Below the pieces are notes generated by a model. That model was not told the DNA's origin. It did not search any database and saw nothing but the letters and a program-made list of their open reading frames with translations. A stretch of 41,074 nt of DNA from Blastocatellia bacterium. GTDB taxonomy: Bacteria > Acidobacteriota > Blastocatellia > Chloracidobacteriales > Chloracidobacteriaceae. The stretch's first letter is position 1, and each line of letters begins with the position of its first letter. Shown here piece by piece: positions 39,695 to 41,074 of this stretch. The position numbers were made by a program, and so were the translations under genes. The stretch lies in NCBI GenBank assembly GCA_019695185.1, contig JAIBAN010000073.1:1-41074 (forward strand). The letters run 5' to 3'.

Positions 39695-41074
39695 ATGAAT
39701 TGTGGAAAATTGCAACGTGGAATTCTGTTGTTCAAGCTTGTGTTGTGTCTGATTGGAATGACGTTTGTGCCGGTCGCCGGGCACAGCCAGGAACTGGTTT
39801 CAAAGTTTGCTCCAGGGCATCTTCCCCAGCGGAGCAATGCAAAAGCCTCTCTGAACCCTTCCATTCCGCTTGGTTTGGGGATGGGGATGGTGCTCGATGT
39901 GGAGGTAAACCCAACAACCAACCGGTTATATACACTGACCTATGATGTTGCCGGGGCGAGTAACTACCTTTTTTCGGTGCTTGTTTTTGAAGGGACGGCA
40001 CCCCAGCCGCTGGCAATGATTCCGGTTGGAACGGCACCGACGCCAGTGACCGGTTTTTCGCTCCGCGTAAATCACACAACCAACAAGATTTATGCTGGTT
40101 CCCCTGGTTCCCTCACCATCATTGATGGAGGATCCAACTCGGTTTTAGCTTCACTCCCCGGCAGTTTTGGCAGGATTGAGGTCAATTCCGTGACGAATCG
40201 GGTTTACGCCACACAAACGGTTGGAAACTCCATGTTTCTGACTGTGATTGACGGTCAAACCAACAACGTTCTGACCAGCTTTCCGGTGCAGGGGCAGGTG
40301 GTTGCGGTCAATTCGGCAACCAATCGGGTGTATGTCAGTGTGGTGACAACGGGCCTCAGTGAAATTCAGGTGTTCGATGGGGGGACCAATACATTGCTCA
40401 CCCGGATTCCCAACCTGGCGGCCTATCGCATGGCAATCAACCCCTTGACCAACCGGCTGTATGTGTCCGGTTTTGGAGGAGCCGCCATTACTGTACTTGA
40501 AGGCGCAACCCATACCGTACTCACCACAATTCCACTTGGCCCGATGGCGAAAAGCAGCGGAATTGTGGCCAACCCCAATACGAATCGGGTGTATGTGTTC
40601 ACCCATAACGAGAATTTTGCTTTTGTGCAGGGAGGGGTGCGGGTCATTGACGGGGGAACCAACACGGTTTTGGGAACGCTGAAAAGCTCGGTTGACGGGA
40701 GGGAGTTGACCTCGGCAGGGATTCTCAAAATCAATCCGGCTACAGGGGTTTTGTATCTGAACAAGGACGGGATTCCTACGGTTCTGACGGCTACGGAAAG
40801 CGCCAGTGCTTTTACCGTTGCGATTCAAGTGGATTGTGTTCCATTCAGTTTGGCATTAAATCCGGTCACCCGGCGACTTTATGTGGCCAACTATTCCGGG
40901 AGAACTCTGTTTATTCTCAACCCAGAGAACGGGCAAGTGCTGGCGAACCTGGCATTGGGCTGGTCACCGGGAACGGTTTTGGTAAATGCCGTTACCAACC
41001 GGATTTACCTCAGACGGGATACGACCGGCACTGGTGATAGCGCCTCGGTGGTCGTGCTGGATGGGGCTACCTTG
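39695..41074 (+). CDS. Secreted YVTN-type beta-propeller protein (3' end outside window)
   Basis: The frame is open to the window edge (460 codons read) and therefore partial. The N-terminus is a signal peptide (about 1-32, MNCGKLQRG followed by a hydrophobic core and AGHSQ). The mature part is a series of repeats of about 40-50 residues, each with NPxTNRLYV and often a DGxTNTVL strand. Nine NRLYV-like motifs are visible from residue 72 to about 438. This pattern is that of YVTN-type propellers, which often mediate binding at the cell surface. The start at 39695 has AAAGG nine bases upstream; an ATG four bases earlier is in the wrong frame. Confidence 0.85.
   Translation, partial: MNCGKLQRGILLFKLVLCLIGMTFVPVAGHSQELVSKFAPGHLPQRSNAKASLNPSIPLGLGMGMVLDVEVNPTTNRLYTLTYDVAGASNYLFSVLVFEGTAPQPLAMIPVGTAPTPVTGFSLRVNHTTNKIYAGSPGSLTIIDGGSNSVLASLPGSFGRIEVNSVTNRVYATQTVGNSMFLTVIDGQTNNVLTSFPVQGQVVAVNSATNRVYVSVVTTGLSEIQVFDGGTNTLLTRIPNLAAYRMAINPLTNRLYVSGFGGAAITVLEGATHTVLTTIPLGPMAKSSGIVANPNTNRVYVFTHNENFAFVQGGVRVIDGGTNTVLGTLKSSVDGRELTSAGILKINPATGVLYLNKDGIPTVLTATESASAFTVAIQVDCVPFSLALNPVTRRLYVANYSGRTLFILNPENGQVLANLALGWSPGTVLVNAVTNRIYLRRDTTGTGDSASVVVLDGATL

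Noticed and set aside
39691..39945. Short open frame starting at 39691
   Set aside because: It is out of frame with the signal peptide and propeller repeats that start at 39695.

Overview
The window is a chromosomal, mostly housekeeping stretch of a Gram-negative bacterium, most likely an acidobacterium. The best taxonomic hints are two adjacent secreted VWA proteins that look like the 'VWFA-related Acidobacterial domain' family, plus lipoproteins, a MASE1 hybrid kinase, a DUF4132 protein and YVTN propeller repeats. Placement in class Blastocatellia is only an inference. No rRNA, tRNA, CRISPR array, transposase or phage gene was seen.

Layout. 1-5.6 kb: dapF on the minus strand, diverging from a three-gene export operon (ATPase, duplicated FtsX-type permease, HlyD-type adaptor) that ends at a clear terminator. 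5.6-12.7 kb: a minus-strand run of secreted esterase, PfkB sugar kinase, signal peptidase I, YchF, cytochrome c lipoprotein and glycyl-tRNA synthetase. 12.9-14.9 kb: a tandem pair of zinc-ribbon/membrane/helical proteins of unknown function, ending at a 14-bp hairpin. 15-18 kb: galU and an SLC13-type anion transporter (minus). 18-20.6 kb: two overlapping secreted amidohydrolase-like genes, of which the second has lost the metal motif. 20.7-24.2 kb: two VWA proteins and D-Ala-D-Ala ligase (minus). 24.5-26.3 kb: an SH3 lipoprotein and an SDR oxidoreductase (plus). 26.3-34.4 kb: a four-helix-bundle protein, a hybrid histidine kinase, a small sulfotransferase, a transpeptidase PBP, an unknown protein, a pseudopilin-like secreted protein and a YacP/NYN nuclease (minus). 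34.7-41 kb: a secreted unknown protein, UDP-glucuronate decarboxylase, a DUF4132 protein and a YVTN propeller protein cut by the window end (plus).

What stands out is not a gene. Most intergenic spaces carry short tandem arrays (7-, 8- or 9-nt units, or a 26-bp palindromic unit) arranged as inverted pairs. The two arms at one locus share a unit, neighbouring loci often use a different unit, and the G-rich arm always comes first. The arrays run up to gene ends, so that at least eight genes take all or part of their stop codon from an array or a single copy of its unit, and in one case an array encodes the start of a signal peptide. A four-helix-bundle gene sits between two opposed arrays. No enzyme that would explain these arrays is visible here.

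Other points of note are a DapF homologue with both catalytic cysteines replaced by serine, the degenerate amidohydrolase partner, and three tandem paralogue pairs within 10 kb. Cell-envelope functions are common in the window (dapF, ddl, PBP, galU, uxs, lepB, secreted proteins), but I see no single dedicated pathway cluster.
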